Notes under the pieces: model-generated
The model's input: only the letters and a program-made list of their open reading frames with translations
Databases searched by the model: none
Told to the model about the DNA's origin: nothing
Shown: positions 1 through 8,013 of the stretch, piece by piece
How the letters are laid out: each line of letters opens with the position of its first letter
Numbering within the stretch: the first letter of the stretch is position 1
Source: JBBRHQ01 sp963840235
GTDB taxonomy: Bacteria > Actinomycetota > Thermoleophilia > Solirubrobacterales > 70-9
Reading direction: 5' to 3'
DNA length: 64,000 nucleotides
NCBI GenBank assembly: GCA_963840235.1
Contig: CAWIYC010000008.1
Coordinates: 248,001-312,000, forward strand
Made by a program: the position numbers and the translations under genes

Positions 1-1013
1 TCCCCCACCACCTCTTCGAGGATGTCCTCGACCGTGACCAGCCCGACCGTGCGCCCGTACTCATCGACGACGATCGAGAGCGAGGTCCGCTGTCGCTGCA
101 GGTCCTGGAGCAGGTCATCGAGGGGACGGGTCTCGGGGACGATCACGGCGTCGCGGATGGCCGGTTCGAGCGCCGCCTCGGGACCGTCGCTCATGTAGAT
201 CCGGGCGAGGCTGTTGTTGTGGACGACGCCCTTGACCCGGTCGGGGTTGTCGTCCTCGATCACCACCAGCCGCGTGTGCCCCGAGGTGACGCAGCGGCGC
301 AGGGCCGTCTCGACGTCGTCGGAGACGTCGACCGTGACCACCGCCGGAATCGGCGTCATCACCTCGCGTGCCTGCTGTTCGTGCAGGTGGAAGACGCCGC
401 CGAGCATCACCGCCTCGCCCGGGTCGAGGCGGCCGAGCTGGGCGCCGCGGCTGATCAGCAGGCGCAATTCCTCCGGCGAGGTCTCCTCCTTGAGGCTGCT
501 GACGTCCACCCGGAAGAGGCGCTTGACGAGGAAGTTGGCTGGGGCGTTGGTGGCGACGATCAGCGGGCGCAGGGCGGTGCTGAAGAACTTCAGCGGGCGC
601 GCCACGCGCAGCATCACCGTCTCCGCCCGCGCGATCGCCAGCATCTTTGGCGCCTGCTCGCCGACGATCACGTGGAGGAAGGTGACGATGGTGAAGGCGA
701 TCGCGATCGAGATCGCCACCGCCAGCCCGTGGCCTACGACCCCGCCGAAGACAGGCACAAGCAACTCGGCGATCGCCGGCTCGCCGAGGAAGCCGATACC
801 CAGGGAGGCGAGGGTGATCCCGACCTGGCATGTTGCGACGAACTCGTCCGCGTGCTCCATCTGGCGCGAGGCGAGCGCGGCCGATCGCACCCCCTCGGCG
901 GCCATCTGCTCGATCCGGCTCGGTCGCGAGCGCACGATCGCGAACTCGGCCGCGACGAAGAAGCCGTTGATGAGGACGAGGACGAAAAGGAAGACGAGGA
1001 GGACGACCGTCAC
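1..1013 (-). CDS. CNNM/CorC-type (HlyC family) membrane protein with CBS domains, truncated by window edge
   Basis: This gene runs off the left end of the window, so its C-terminus is missing. Reading the minus strand from a GTG at 1013, the first residues form a hydrophobic helix (VTVVLLVFLFVLVLINGFF) followed by AAEFAIVRSRPSRIEQMA, which is typical of the DUF21/CNNM transmembrane domain. Near the window edge the frame reads VEDILEEVVG, the end of a CBS-pair module. The family is linked to Mg/Co transport or tolerance; the exact substrate cannot be read from the sequence. GTG is chosen because a stop lies 12 codons upstream in frame and a GGAGG-like site precedes it. A short upstream ORF ends in a GTGA overlap with this start. 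Confidence 0.85.
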   Translation of the reverse strand, partial: MTVVLLVFLFVLVLINGFFVAAEFAIVRSRPSRIEQMAAEGVRSAALASRQMEHADEFVATCQVGITLASLGIGFLGEPAIAELLVPVFGGVVGHGLAVAISIAIAFTIVTFLHVIVGEQAPKMLAIARAETVMLRVARPLKFFSTALRPLIVATNAPANFLVKRLFRVDVSSLKEETSPEELRLLISRGAQLGRLDPGEAVMLGGVFHLHEQQAREVMTPIPAVVTVDVSDDVETALRRCVTSGHTRLVVIEDDNPDRVKGVVHNNSLARIYMSDGPEAALEPAIRDAVIVPETRPLDDLLQDLQRQRTSLSIVVDEYGRTVGLVTVEDILEEVVG

Positions 1014-1090
1014 CGTTCCGCCTCCGGCGGGCTCGGTTTCAAATGCCTATGTGACCTCGTACTTCGAGGGCGGTCGTCTTCGTCGGCCAT
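1010..1090 (-). CDS. Possible 26-residue leader ORF coupled to the CNNM gene
   Basis: An ATG at 1090 lies 6 nt after a perfect AGGAGG on the minus strand. The frame encodes 26 mostly basic and acidic residues starting MADEDDRPRS. Its TGA overlaps the GTG start of the CNNM gene (GTGA). Such an arrangement would allow translational coupling. Alternatively it marks the real start of the CNNM gene with a one-base frameshift between them. I do not recognise the peptide. Confidence 0.35.
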   Translation of the reverse strand: MADEDDRPRSTRSHRHLKPSPPEAER

Positions 1091-1141
1091 CTCGGGCCTC
1101 CTAAATATAGACGCCGCGCAGGCCAAATCGGCCCCGCTCCT

Positions 1142-1417
1142 TCAGAGTGCGTCGATCCGACCGGCGAGCTCGAAATCCGCCGCCGTCAACCCGCCCTCGG
1201 AGTGGGTCGAGATCGTCACCGTGACCCGGTTCCAGGAGATGGCGACGTCGGGGTGGTGGTTCATCTCCTCCGCCGGCCCCACCAGCGAATCGAGGAAGCG
1301 GACCGAGGCGACGAAGTCCTCGCGCTCGAAGGTCTTCACGATCGCCTCGCCCTCGCGCTCCCAGCCCGACATCGAGGCCAGCCGCTGCTCGATCTCGGCG
1401 TTGTCGAGGAGGGCCAT
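1142..1417 (-). CDS. phhB: 4a-hydroxytetrahydrobiopterin dehydratase (pterin-4a-carbinolamine dehydratase)
   Basis: The 91-residue product has the usual length of the PCD/DCoH family. The active-site signature is visible as HHPD at residues 54-57, followed by a tryptophan and a histidine at about 72 (THSEGGLT). The enzyme dehydrates 4a-hydroxytetrahydropterin formed by aromatic amino acid hydroxylases. No hydroxylase gene is nearby, and in bacteria the family is also found without one, so the physiological substrate is uncertain. It lies between the CNNM gene and the rhomboid gene on the same strand with short gaps. The ATG start gives the full family N-terminus. Confidence 0.9.
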   Translation of the reverse strand: MALLDNAEIEQRLASMSGWEREGEAIVKTFEREDFVASVRFLDSLVGPAEEMNHHPDVAISWNRVTVTISTHSEGGLTAADFELAGRIDAL

Positions 1418-1435
1418 GCCGGAATGCTAGTCGGA

Positions 1436-2257
1436 TCAGACGATCGCGACGGCGGCGATCGCGCAACCGACCCCGAGCGCTGCCATCAGCGCCAGCTCCG
1501 CCCGCAAATGATGCGCCCCAAACCTGCCGCGCTCACCCAGGGAGATGATCAGAGCGCACAGCATCCCACCCGCGAGCCCGCCGAGGTGGCCGCCGATCGA
1601 GATCCCGGCGATGCCGAAGGTGAGGGCCAGGTTGATCAGCAGCAGGATGCCGATCTCGCCGGCGAGCGCGCTCATCCCGCGCGCCCTGGCGATCACGAAG
1701 GCCGCGCCGAAGATGCCGAAGATCGCCCCCGAGGCGCCGACCGTGACCTCGTTGCCGTTGGTCAGCAGCAGCGCCCCGAGCGAGCCGGCGAGGAGTGATG
1801 TGAGGTAGAGGAAGACGAACCGCGGCGTCCCGATCGCCGGCTCGAGCACGGTGCCGAGCACATACAGGGCGAACATGTTGAAGGCGATGTGGATCAGCCC
1901 CGCGTGGAGGAAGCCGCCGCTGACGATCCGGAACCACTCGCCGTCGGCGATCGCGTTTCCCTTGAGGCCAAAGTCGTTGATCACGTCTCCGCCGCCGCTG
2001 AGGCCCCCCGACCCGAGCGCGATCTCGACCAGGAAGGCGACGACGTTGAGCCCGATCAGAACGAAGGTCGCGGGGGCGGCGCCACCGCGGCTGAAGGCGC
2101 TCTGGCCGGCGACGACCTTGGTCGTCTGCCGCGAGCACTCCGGGCAGCGCATCCCCACCGGCGATGGGGTCATGCAGTCGGGGCAGATCGGCCGGCCGCA
2201 GTTTGAGCAGGCGACCCCGGTCTCACGGTCGGGATGGCGGTAACAGGTCTCGGCCAT
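1436..2257 (-). CDS. Rhomboid family intramembrane serine protease with N-terminal zinc-binding domain
   Basis: This 273-residue protein starts with a Cys/His-rich segment (C5, H8, C17, C20, C25, C28, C38, C41) resembling a B-box or double zinc ribbon. A six-helix rhomboid domain follows. The catalytic serine is in GASGAIFG and the partner histidine is in the last helix (GGHLGGLAGG). An HIAFNMFALY segment matches the conserved helix 2 region. Rhomboids cleave transmembrane substrates within the membrane. The soluble metal-binding head probably contributes to substrate or partner recognition; that part is inference. ATG at 2257 is the only sensible start because it precedes the first cysteine. 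Confidence 0.9.
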   Translation of the reverse strand: MAETCYRHPDRETGVACSNCGRPICPDCMTPSPVGMRCPECSRQTTKVVAGQSAFSRGGAAPATFVLIGLNVVAFLVEIALGSGGLSGGGDVINDFGLKGNAIADGEWFRIVSGGFLHAGLIHIAFNMFALYVLGTVLEPAIGTPRFVFLYLTSLLAGSLGALLLTNGNEVTVGASGAIFGIFGAAFVIARARGMSALAGEIGILLLINLALTFGIAGISIGGHLGGLAGGMLCALIISLGERGRFGAHHLRAELALMAALGVGCAIAAVAIV

Positions 2258-2327
2258 GGGCGCAGGAGCCTAGAAGATGGGCGATCGCGGCCCCTGGGGC
2301 GGAGGTTGCCAGCCGCGGGCGGAGCGG

Positions 2328-3007
2328 CTAACTGCCAACCCCGACACCGGCCAGCGGCACCGAGGTCGGCGCCATGCTTCCGCCCCCCGGCTCGATCGTC
2401 ACCAGCACCTTCTGGGCGCCGTCGAGGTGCTGAGGAATTGCGGCGCTGGCGGTGCCGTTGCGGCGCGCCGCAAACAGCGACGAGGGCTCCATCCTCCCAC
2501 CCCGCTGGACCCATGCCTGGTAGACCTCGCTCGGAGGAAGCTGGCGCAGGCCTGTCAGCTCCAGAGTGCCGCTGTCCCCGGTCCGCTCCAGCGTCGCCTG
2601 CACGCCCTGGCCCGGCGCCGAGCGAGTGGTGATGGTCCCGGTCCCGTCTCCCCCGGCGTCGTAGGCGATGAGGCCGACGGCGACGATCAGCGCCACCGCT
2701 GCGAGGCCGATCGCAGGGCGCGGCAGGAGGCCCCCGAAGCGGCGTCGCTTGGCGCCGGTTGCCGGCGGCGCGCCGCCTCCGCCCGCACCGCCTCCATCAG
2801 ACCCTTGCGCAGGCCCGCCGGCGGCTCCAGTCGCTGCACCGACTCGGCGAGTGAGGAGACGGCCGGCGCGAACCAGCGAAGCTCCCGGCGGCACTGCTCG
2901 CAGCCGGCCAGGTGGCGCTCGAACCCTGCGCACTCCTCCGGCTCGAGTGAGCCGATCGCATATGCGGCGACGTCCTCGCGCCAGCCCCCGTGGGAATCGC
3001 CGCTCAC
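2328..3007 (-). pseudogene. RskA-like anti-sigma factor gene interrupted by a frameshift
   Basis: Two overlapping frames together make one anti-sigma factor of about 225 residues. The first frame (from 3007) encodes a zinc-binding anti-sigma domain with an HxxxCxxC motif (RHLAGCEQCRREL) and runs to about residue 82. The second frame (to 2328) encodes a transmembrane helix (IGLAAVALIVAVGLIAYDAG) and an RskA periplasmic domain (LTGLRQLPPSEVYQAWV). A -1 shift is needed at about 2758-2766, in a CGCCGCCGGC run. The start overlaps the stop of the ECF sigma gene by ATGA. It could be a sequencing error, a true mutation that frees the sigma factor, or recoding; the sequence alone does not decide. Confidence 0.75.
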
Positions 3008-3585
3008 GAGAGCCCCTCCGCCATCTGCGTGCGGATCTTCTCCAGCCCCAGTCGCATCCTCCCCTTGACCGTGCCCAGCGGCATGCCCAGCATCTCGGCG
3101 ATCTCGGAGTGGCTGAAACCCCCGAAATAGGCGAGCTGGATCACCTTCGACTGATCGCCGGGAAGCTTCTGGAGCGCTCCCCGGAGGCCGGCGGCCTGGT
3201 CGCGGCGCACCACCTCCTCCTCGGTGAGGTCGTCCGAGGTGCGCTGCTCGAGAATCGCCTCGTCATCGAAGTCAAGCTTCGGCGCCCTGCCGGCATCGCG
3301 GCGCAGGGCGTCGATCGCCCGGTTGCGAACGATTCCCAGGGTCCACGAACGGACGCTGCCGCGGGTCGGGTCGAAGCGGGCGCCGCTTCGCCAGATCGAG
3401 ATGAAGGCCTCCTGGGTCACGTCCTCGGCCGCCTGGCGCGAGCCGACGATCCGGTAGGCGAGCGAGTAGGCGACCCCGCCGTGGCGGTCGTAGAAGACCT
3501 CGAACGCCTCCGGGTCGCGCTCGGCGATCAGCGGCATCAGATCCTCGTCGCCGAGACGCTCGGCCTTTTCCCTCCTGTTGGCCAT
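3004..3585 (-). CDS. ECF RNA polymerase sigma factor, SigK-like
   Basis: The 193-residue product has region 2 (AYSLAYRIVGSRQAAEDVTQ and DALRRD) and region 4 (ALQKLPGDQSKVIQLAYFGG followed by an SHSEIAEMLGMPLGTVKGR helix-turn-helix). The length and the overlap with a RskA-type anti-sigma gene place it in the SigK-like ECF group. Such pairs respond to envelope or redox signals through regulated proteolysis of the anti-sigma factor. The neighbouring rhomboid protease is suggestive, but a role for it here is only a guess. The anti-sigma frame is broken, so this factor may be constitutively active in this strain. Confidence 0.9.
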   Translation of the reverse strand: MANRREKAERLGDEDLMPLIAERDPEAFEVFYDRHGGVAYSLAYRIVGSRQAAEDVTQEAFISIWRSGARFDPTRGSVRSWTLGIVRNRAIDALRRDAGRAPKLDFDDEAILEQRTSDDLTEEEVVRRDQAAGLRGALQKLPGDQSKVIQLAYFGGFSHSEIAEMLGMPLGTVKGRMRLGLEKIRTQMAEGLS

Positions 3586-3718
3586 CGGTGAATGAGGCTA
3601 CGCAGGCGCCGCGGTCGCGGATCACCCGCAGATGTCCGCCCCGGCTACCAAGATCAAGGAGAATCGCCCAGCCCCGCCAGGCGCGATTCGCGCAAACCCC
3701 ACAGCGAGAGGAGATCGA

Positions 3719-4141
3719 ATGCAAGGGTCAAGCCCGGCCAGGCTCTACGCCACGCTCGTCGGCGGCGTCCTGGTCGTGGCCGGGATCATCGGCTTCTTCT
3801 ACAGCTCGAGCTTCGGCTCCCCCGGGACGGTGGACGACGTTTTCGGGGTCCTCGACGTCAACGGTTGGCACAACCTGGTCCACATCCTCACCGGGGCGAT
3901 CGGCCTGATGGTCGCCGGCTTCGCAGCCCGCGGCTACGCCCTCGGCCTCGGCTGGGTCTACCTCGTGATCGCGGTCTGGGGCTTCGCAATCGGCGGCGGC
4001 GAGAGCATCCTCGGCTTCATCCCGGTCAACACCGCCGATAACTTCCTCCACCTGATCCTCGGGTTGCTCGGGATCGGCGCCGGAATCACGACCCCGAAGC
4101 GGCATGCGGGCGGGGCGCCGCCCCCGGCACCTGCGACCTAG
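3719..4141 (+). CDS. DUF4383-type four-helix membrane protein
   Basis: A 140-residue protein with four hydrophobic segments: about 10-28, a helix after NGWHNLVHILTGAIGLMVAG, a third at LGWVYLVIAVWGFAIGG, and a fourth at NFLHLILGLLGIGAGI. The pattern of NxxHxxxG motifs at helix starts matches DUF4383 proteins, which are common in actinobacteria and of unknown function. ATG at 3719 is preferred over an upstream in-frame ATG because GAGAGGAG lies just before it. It is divergent from the ECF sigma gene. Confidence 0.8.
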   Translation: MQGSSPARLYATLVGGVLVVAGIIGFFYSSSFGSPGTVDDVFGVLDVNGWHNLVHILTGAIGLMVAGFAARGYALGLGWVYLVIAVWGFAIGGGESILGFIPVNTADNFLHLILGLLGIGAGITTPKRHAGGAPPPAPAT

Positions 4142-4201
4142 GCGCAGCCCCTGGAGGGCACCAGCCCCTGCGACATCGGCGCCTTCCAGCGCTGAGTTGA
4201 G

Positions 4202-4579
4202 CTAGAGACGCGAACGGACCTGGCTGGCGACGTTGCGCAGCCCGCTGGTGCGCTGACGGCCGCGGCGGCGCGCCTCGAAGAGGACGAGGACGCCGGTGGC
4301 GACTCCGCCGGCGGCGACCGCGACCACCGGCCGCACCCAGTTGCGGGGCTCGCCCAGAGCCCGAAGCTCGCTCTCCGATAGCTCGTCGGCCCAGTCGGAG
4401 AGCTCGTCGGCGGCCGCCTGCGTCACCGCCGCCAGTGTGCTCTCGACCCGCTGAGAGAGCCGCTCGGGCGGGTCCATCGGTCGCAGGGCGTCGCTGAGCA
4501 GCGCCTCGACATCAAGGCCCGCCGCCTGCTCCGCTCCGCGTCCGGGCGTGCCGGGGTCGCTGGGTGGATGGTCACTCAC
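4202..4579 (-). CDS. Small protein with a C-terminal-half membrane anchor, possible ECF-associated anti-sigma-like gene
   Basis: This 125-residue protein is acidic at its N-terminus, has a helical middle section (RLSQRVESTLAAVTQAAADE), one hydrophobic segment (VRPVVAVAAGGVATGVLVLF), and a basic tail of arginines. It overlaps the start of the upstream ECF sigma gene's stop region by a few bases (4572-4579), so the two are probably translated together. Its position directly after an ECF sigma gene is where an anti-sigma factor would sit. No zinc-binding HxxxCxxC motif is present, so that role is only inferred from context. Confidence 0.6.
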   Translation of the reverse strand: MSDHPPSDPGTPGRGAEQAAGLDVEALLSDALRPMDPPERLSQRVESTLAAVTQAAADELSDWADELSESELRALGEPRNWVRPVVAVAAGGVATGVLVLFEARRRGRQRTSGLRNVASQVRSRL

Positions 4580-5132
4580 CGTGGCTCATCTCCTCTTGCA
4601 GCTGCTTGATCGCGCGGTGGATGAGGACCTTGGTGGCGCCGTCGGTGCGTCCCAGGGCGCGGGCGATCTCGCGGTTGTCCATGCCGAGGGCGAAGCGCAT
4701 GATCAGCGCCTCGCGGCGGTCGTCGGGAAGGTGATCGAGGTTCTCCATCACCCGCCGCAATTCCTCGCGGCCCTCGACCAGCGCCTCGGTCCCGTGCTGG
4801 GCCGGAATCGGGTCGGCGTTCTCGAGCGGAGTCTGGGGCTTGCGGGCGCGATCGCGGTAGTAGTTGGAGGCGAGGTTGTGGGCGATCCGGATCAGCCACG
4901 GCCGCAGCGGCCGCCCGTTCGACTCCCGACGCGCACGGTCGAAGTGGCGGTAGGCCTGGAGGAAGGCCTGCTCGGTCAGGTCCTCGGCGTCGTGGTGGTT
5001 GCCGACCCGGTAGTAGGCGTAGGAGTAGACGTCGCGCAGGTGCGCCCGGTAGAGGTCCTCGAAGGCCCGGTCCAGCTCCGCCTTGGCGGCGGGGTCCAGG
5101 CTCGCCGGCTCGACGGTCTCGCTCTTGGCCAC
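4572..5132 (-). CDS. ECF RNA polymerase sigma factor
   Basis: The 186-residue product shows sigma region 2 (DVYSYAYYRVGNHHDAEDLT followed by WLIRIAHNLASNYYRDR) and region 4 (LDHLPDDRREALIMRFALGM, then NREIARALGRTDGATKVLIH). These are diagnostic of sigma-70 region 2 and the region 4 helix-turn-helix. It forms a two-gene unit with the small membrane protein downstream. The stimulus is unknown. The ATG at 5132 gives a normal ECF length. Confidence 0.88.
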   Translation of the reverse strand: MAKSETVEPASLDPAAKAELDRAFEDLYRAHLRDVYSYAYYRVGNHHDAEDLTEQAFLQAYRHFDRARRESNGRPLRPWLIRIAHNLASNYYRDRARKPQTPLENADPIPAQHGTEALVEGREELRRVMENLDHLPDDRREALIMRFALGMDNREIARALGRTDGATKVLIHRAIKQLQEEMSHGE

Positions 5133-5159
5133 GCGGCAAGGTTACCCCCGGGGCCATCG

Positions 5160-6824
5160 CTAGGCCGCCTGCTTCGAACGCTCTGCACGTCGCAGACCGG
5201 CGACCCACTCCTCGGGTCCGATCTCGCCCTCTATCAGCGCCGCCAGCCCCTTGATCTGGGTCGCCTCGAGGCCGGAAGCGGCGATCGTCTCGGCGATCTG
5301 GGGCACCGAGTCGAGCCCCTCGGAGGCCTGGCCGATCTCGGCCCGGATCTCCTCCGCACTCTGCCCGGAGCCGAGCATCTCCCCCGCCCGCCGGTTGCGG
5401 CTGTCGGGAGCGAGCACGGTCGCGGTCAGGTCGCCGACCCCGGCCAGACCGGTGAAGGTCTCGAGCTTGCCACCGCGGTGGATCGCGTAGGCGACGCACT
5501 CGCTCCAGACCTCGGCGGCCGCGATCCCGGCGGCGTTGAGGCCGTGGGGCACGGCGGCCGCGGCGGCGAGTGCGGCGGCGTTCTTGGCGGCGCCCGCCAT
5601 CTCCACCCCGACGATGTCGTCGGAGCGCTCGCAGACGAGGCCGGCGCGGTCGAAGACGTCGCCGACCTGGGAGCGAAGGTCGGCGTCGGCGGAGCCGAGG
5701 ACGAGGGCGGCCGAGCCGGAGACGGCCTCGCGCGAGTGGGCGGGGCCGCCGAGGCAGGCGATTCCGCGGGCTCTGACGCGCTCCCCCACGTATTCAGAGG
5801 GAAGTTGGCCCTGGGGCGCGACCAGGCCCTTGGTCAGCAGCAGCATCGCCGTGCGACCGCCGATCCGGTCGGCGATCGCGCCGACGCCCTGGGGCAGCGA
5901 TGAGGAGGGGATCGCCAGGCAGATCAGGTCGAGCCCGGCGAGCTCGATCTCGGAGGCCTGCTTGACCCGAACCGAGTCCGGGAGCGTGACGCCCTCGAGG
6001 TAGCGGCTGTTCTCGCGCTCGGCGGAGACCTGCTCGGCCTGCTCCGCGGTGCGGGTCCCGAGCTGCACCTCGAGCCCGCCGCGGGCGAGCAGCACGGCGA
6101 CCGCGGTGCCCCAGCTGCCGGCGCCGATGACCGCGGCCCGGCGCATCGGCGGCAGGCCGCCGAGGTCCTCCCACTGGAGCTCGACGTTGGGCCAGATGCG
6201 GGAGGTCACGGTCGCGGCAAGGGCGGGCGAGGGAAGCTCCGAGCGGGGGAAGGTCATCGCCCGCCCGATCCGGAGCCGGACCTTGCGCGGGCGGATGCGC
6301 CAGCCGCGGCGGACCTGCTCGCTGCCGAGGACGGCGACCGGCAGGACCTGGGCTCCGGTCTGAAGGGCGAGGCGCCCGACACCGCGCTTGGGGCTCGCCA
6401 GCGAGCCGGTCCGGATCCGCGTCCCCTCGGGGAAGATGCAGACGGTGCCGCCGCGCTCGAGCACCATCCGGGCGGTCTTCATCGCCTCCTCGTCCGACTC
6501 GCCGCGGCGGATCGGGAAGGCCCCGCACCGGCACAGGATCCAGCCCTGCCAGCGCTTCGAGAACAGCTCCATCTTCGCCACGTAGTTCATCGGCCGCCGC
6601 CAAGGAAGGCAGGTGGTGATCACGAACGGATCGAGGAAGCTGCGGTGATTGGCGGCGATGATCAGGCCGCCCTTGACCCTGGTGTTTCTGCGGCCCTGGC
6701 GCGAAAGGCGCAGGTAGATGAGGAAGGCCGGCTGCAGGATGATTCGCACGAGCAGGTACATCGCCCAGTTGACTCCGTGCTTGCGCGTGTATTCGTGGTA
6801 GCGCTGAAGCTGCTCTTCGCTCAC
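5160..6824 (-). CDS. PlsC-type acyltransferase fused to NAD(P)-dependent glycerol-3-phosphate dehydrogenase (GpsA)
   Basis: A single 554-residue frame joins two lipid enzymes. Residues of about 1-225 form a 1-acylglycerol-3-phosphate acyltransferase domain with the NHRSFLDP (HX4D) motif, the CRCGAFPIRRGE segment and FPEGTR. From about residue 228 a complete GpsA follows: Rossmann motif VIGAGSWGTAVAVLLARGG, LLTKGL, the catalytic lysine in GAAKNAAALA, and GDLTATVLAPDSRNR. GpsA makes sn-glycerol-3-phosphate from dihydroxyacetone phosphate, and PlsC-type enzymes acylate a glycerophosphate product, so the fusion links backbone supply with acylation. An internal ATG near 6142 could also make a free GpsA. 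No stop separates the halves. Confidence 0.9.
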   Translation of the reverse strand: MSEEQLQRYHEYTRKHGVNWAMYLLVRIILQPAFLIYLRLSRQGRRNTRVKGGLIIAANHRSFLDPFVITTCLPWRRPMNYVAKMELFSKRWQGWILCRCGAFPIRRGESDEEAMKTARMVLERGGTVCIFPEGTRIRTGSLASPKRGVGRLALQTGAQVLPVAVLGSEQVRRGWRIRPRKVRLRIGRAMTFPRSELPSPALAATVTSRIWPNVELQWEDLGGLPPMRRAAVIGAGSWGTAVAVLLARGGLEVQLGTRTAEQAEQVSAERENSRYLEGVTLPDSVRVKQASEIELAGLDLICLAIPSSSLPQGVGAIADRIGGRTAMLLLTKGLVAPQGQLPSEYVGERVRARGIACLGGPAHSREAVSGSAALVLGSADADLRSQVGDVFDRAGLVCERSDDIVGVEMAGAAKNAAALAAAAAVPHGLNAAGIAAAEVWSECVAYAIHRGGKLETFTGLAGVGDLTATVLAPDSRNRRAGEMLGSGQSAEEIRAEIGQASEGLDSVPQIAETIAASGLEATQIKGLAALIEGEIGPEEWVAGLRRAERSKQAA

Positions 6825-6915
6825 GAAGAGCGCTACACGCGCGGGCCGGCCGCGTTACAGGCCGCCCGCCGCCGCCCGGGAATCCGCTCGTACGACCCTT
6901 GGCCTCCCCTCCGCG

Positions 6916-6968
6916 CCGGCGAGAGTGATCTCAGCCACCAATGAGGTGTCTTATTGCAACCTCGGCAG
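6916..6968 (-). repeat. Palindromic intergenic repeat, family P53, copy 1
   Basis: On the minus strand this 53-bp element begins CTGCCGAGG and contains the core CACCTCATTGGTGG, ending in CACTCTCGCCGG. It matches two other copies at 53481-53530 and 58605-58657, and each can fold into a long hairpin. It sits between the start of the PlsC-GpsA gene and the stop of the maleylacetate reductase-like gene. It may be a REP-like element or act as a terminator for the upstream operon. Confidence 0.7.
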
Positions 6969-6996
6969 CGGCGTGGGGGCTTGGGGGCCGGCGGCG

Positions 6997-8013
6997 CTAC
7001 CAGGCCGCCTCGATGATCGCGCGCAGCTCCGCGCGATCGGGTGGGTCGGGCGTGAAACCAAGCTCGGGACGGGCCTCGATCGCGTCCAGGGCCGCCTCCA
7101 GGTTCGAGGGGTCCGCTCCCGCATCCCCGAGGCCGGCCTGGTTGCCGCCGAGGTCGAGGATCCGCCGCTCGATTCCTGCGGGATCGGTGCTGATCGCTTC
7201 GGCCAGGGCCCCGATCTCCTCGGGGGCGCGCCCGCGCATCGCCGCCATCGCCCGCGGCAGGATCGCCGCGTTGGTCTCGGCGTGGGAGCTGCCGCAGACC
7301 CGAACCAGGGTCTGGCAGATGACGTGGTGGAGGGCGAATAGGGCCGAGTCGATCGCGTAGCCGCAGAGGATCGAGCCGAGAGCGAGGGCGCGGCGATCGC
7401 GTCCCTCCCGGTCCTGATCGAGCGAGGCGGCGATCATGCCGGCGCCGCGCAAGGCGCTCATCCGCGAGACCGGGTTTGCATAGGGGGTGTAGAGGGAGTC
7501 GGCGCCGTGGCCGAGGGCGTTCATCGAGCTGGCGCGGAGCTGGGGCTCGGGCTGGGCCGTCATCGCCTCGGGGTCGGCGATCACCAGCGCCGGGCGGACG
7601 AGGCCGGCGGCGCGATCCTCGGCACCGGCGGGGAGGCGGTGGATCCCGGTCATCTCGGCGCCCGACATCGTCGTCGGGATAGCGGCCACCGCGGCGGCGC
7701 TGACCGCGGCAACCGCCTTGGCGGTGTCGATCACCCGGCCGCCGCCGAGGGCGACCAGGTGCCCGGCTCCCCCGGCCTGGTCGAGAATCGCGGCGGCGGC
7801 CTCGGGGACGCCGCCGGGCGCGACCTTGTGAACGGCTCCGGCCCCCTCGGCAAGCCCCGGCGCCCCGGCCAGCGCCCGCTCGGTCGAGAGAAGCTCGAAG
7901 CTGTCGAAGCCGTGCTCGGAGAGCAGCGTCACGACCGAGCCGAGCGCCCCGCCGCGGAAGACGACGGTGCGCCCGGCATCGCGCCAGGCGAAGTCGGCCG
8001 TGTCGGCCGTCAC
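6997..8013 (-). CDS. Iron-containing alcohol dehydrogenase family, maleylacetate reductase-like
   Basis: The 338-residue protein carries the family nucleotide-binding GGGRVIDTAKAVA motif, a PTTMSGAEMT segment, and metal-site regions matching maleylacetate reductases: NALGHGADSLY, then FALHHVICQTL and SSHAETNAAILPRA. Maleylacetate reductase converts maleylacetate to 3-oxoadipate in the lower pathway of hydroquinone and chloroaromatic degradation. Its start overlaps the stop of the adjacent ring-cleaving dioxygenase by four bases, so the pair is co-translated. Both would be controlled by the operator upstream of the dioxygenase. The assignment as maleylacetate reductase is by motif and context, without an enzymatic test. 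Confidence 0.8.
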   Translation of the reverse strand: MTADTADFAWRDAGRTVVFRGGALGSVVTLLSEHGFDSFELLSTERALAGAPGLAEGAGAVHKVAPGGVPEAAAAILDQAGGAGHLVALGGGRVIDTAKAVAAVSAAAVAAIPTTMSGAEMTGIHRLPAGAEDRAAGLVRPALVIADPEAMTAQPEPQLRASSMNALGHGADSLYTPYANPVSRMSALRGAGMIAASLDQDREGRDRRALALGSILCGYAIDSALFALHHVICQTLVRVCGSSHAETNAAILPRAMAAMRGRAPEEIGALAEAISTDPAGIERRILDLGGNQAGLGDAGADPSNLEAALDAIEARPELGFTPDPPDRAELRAIIEAAW

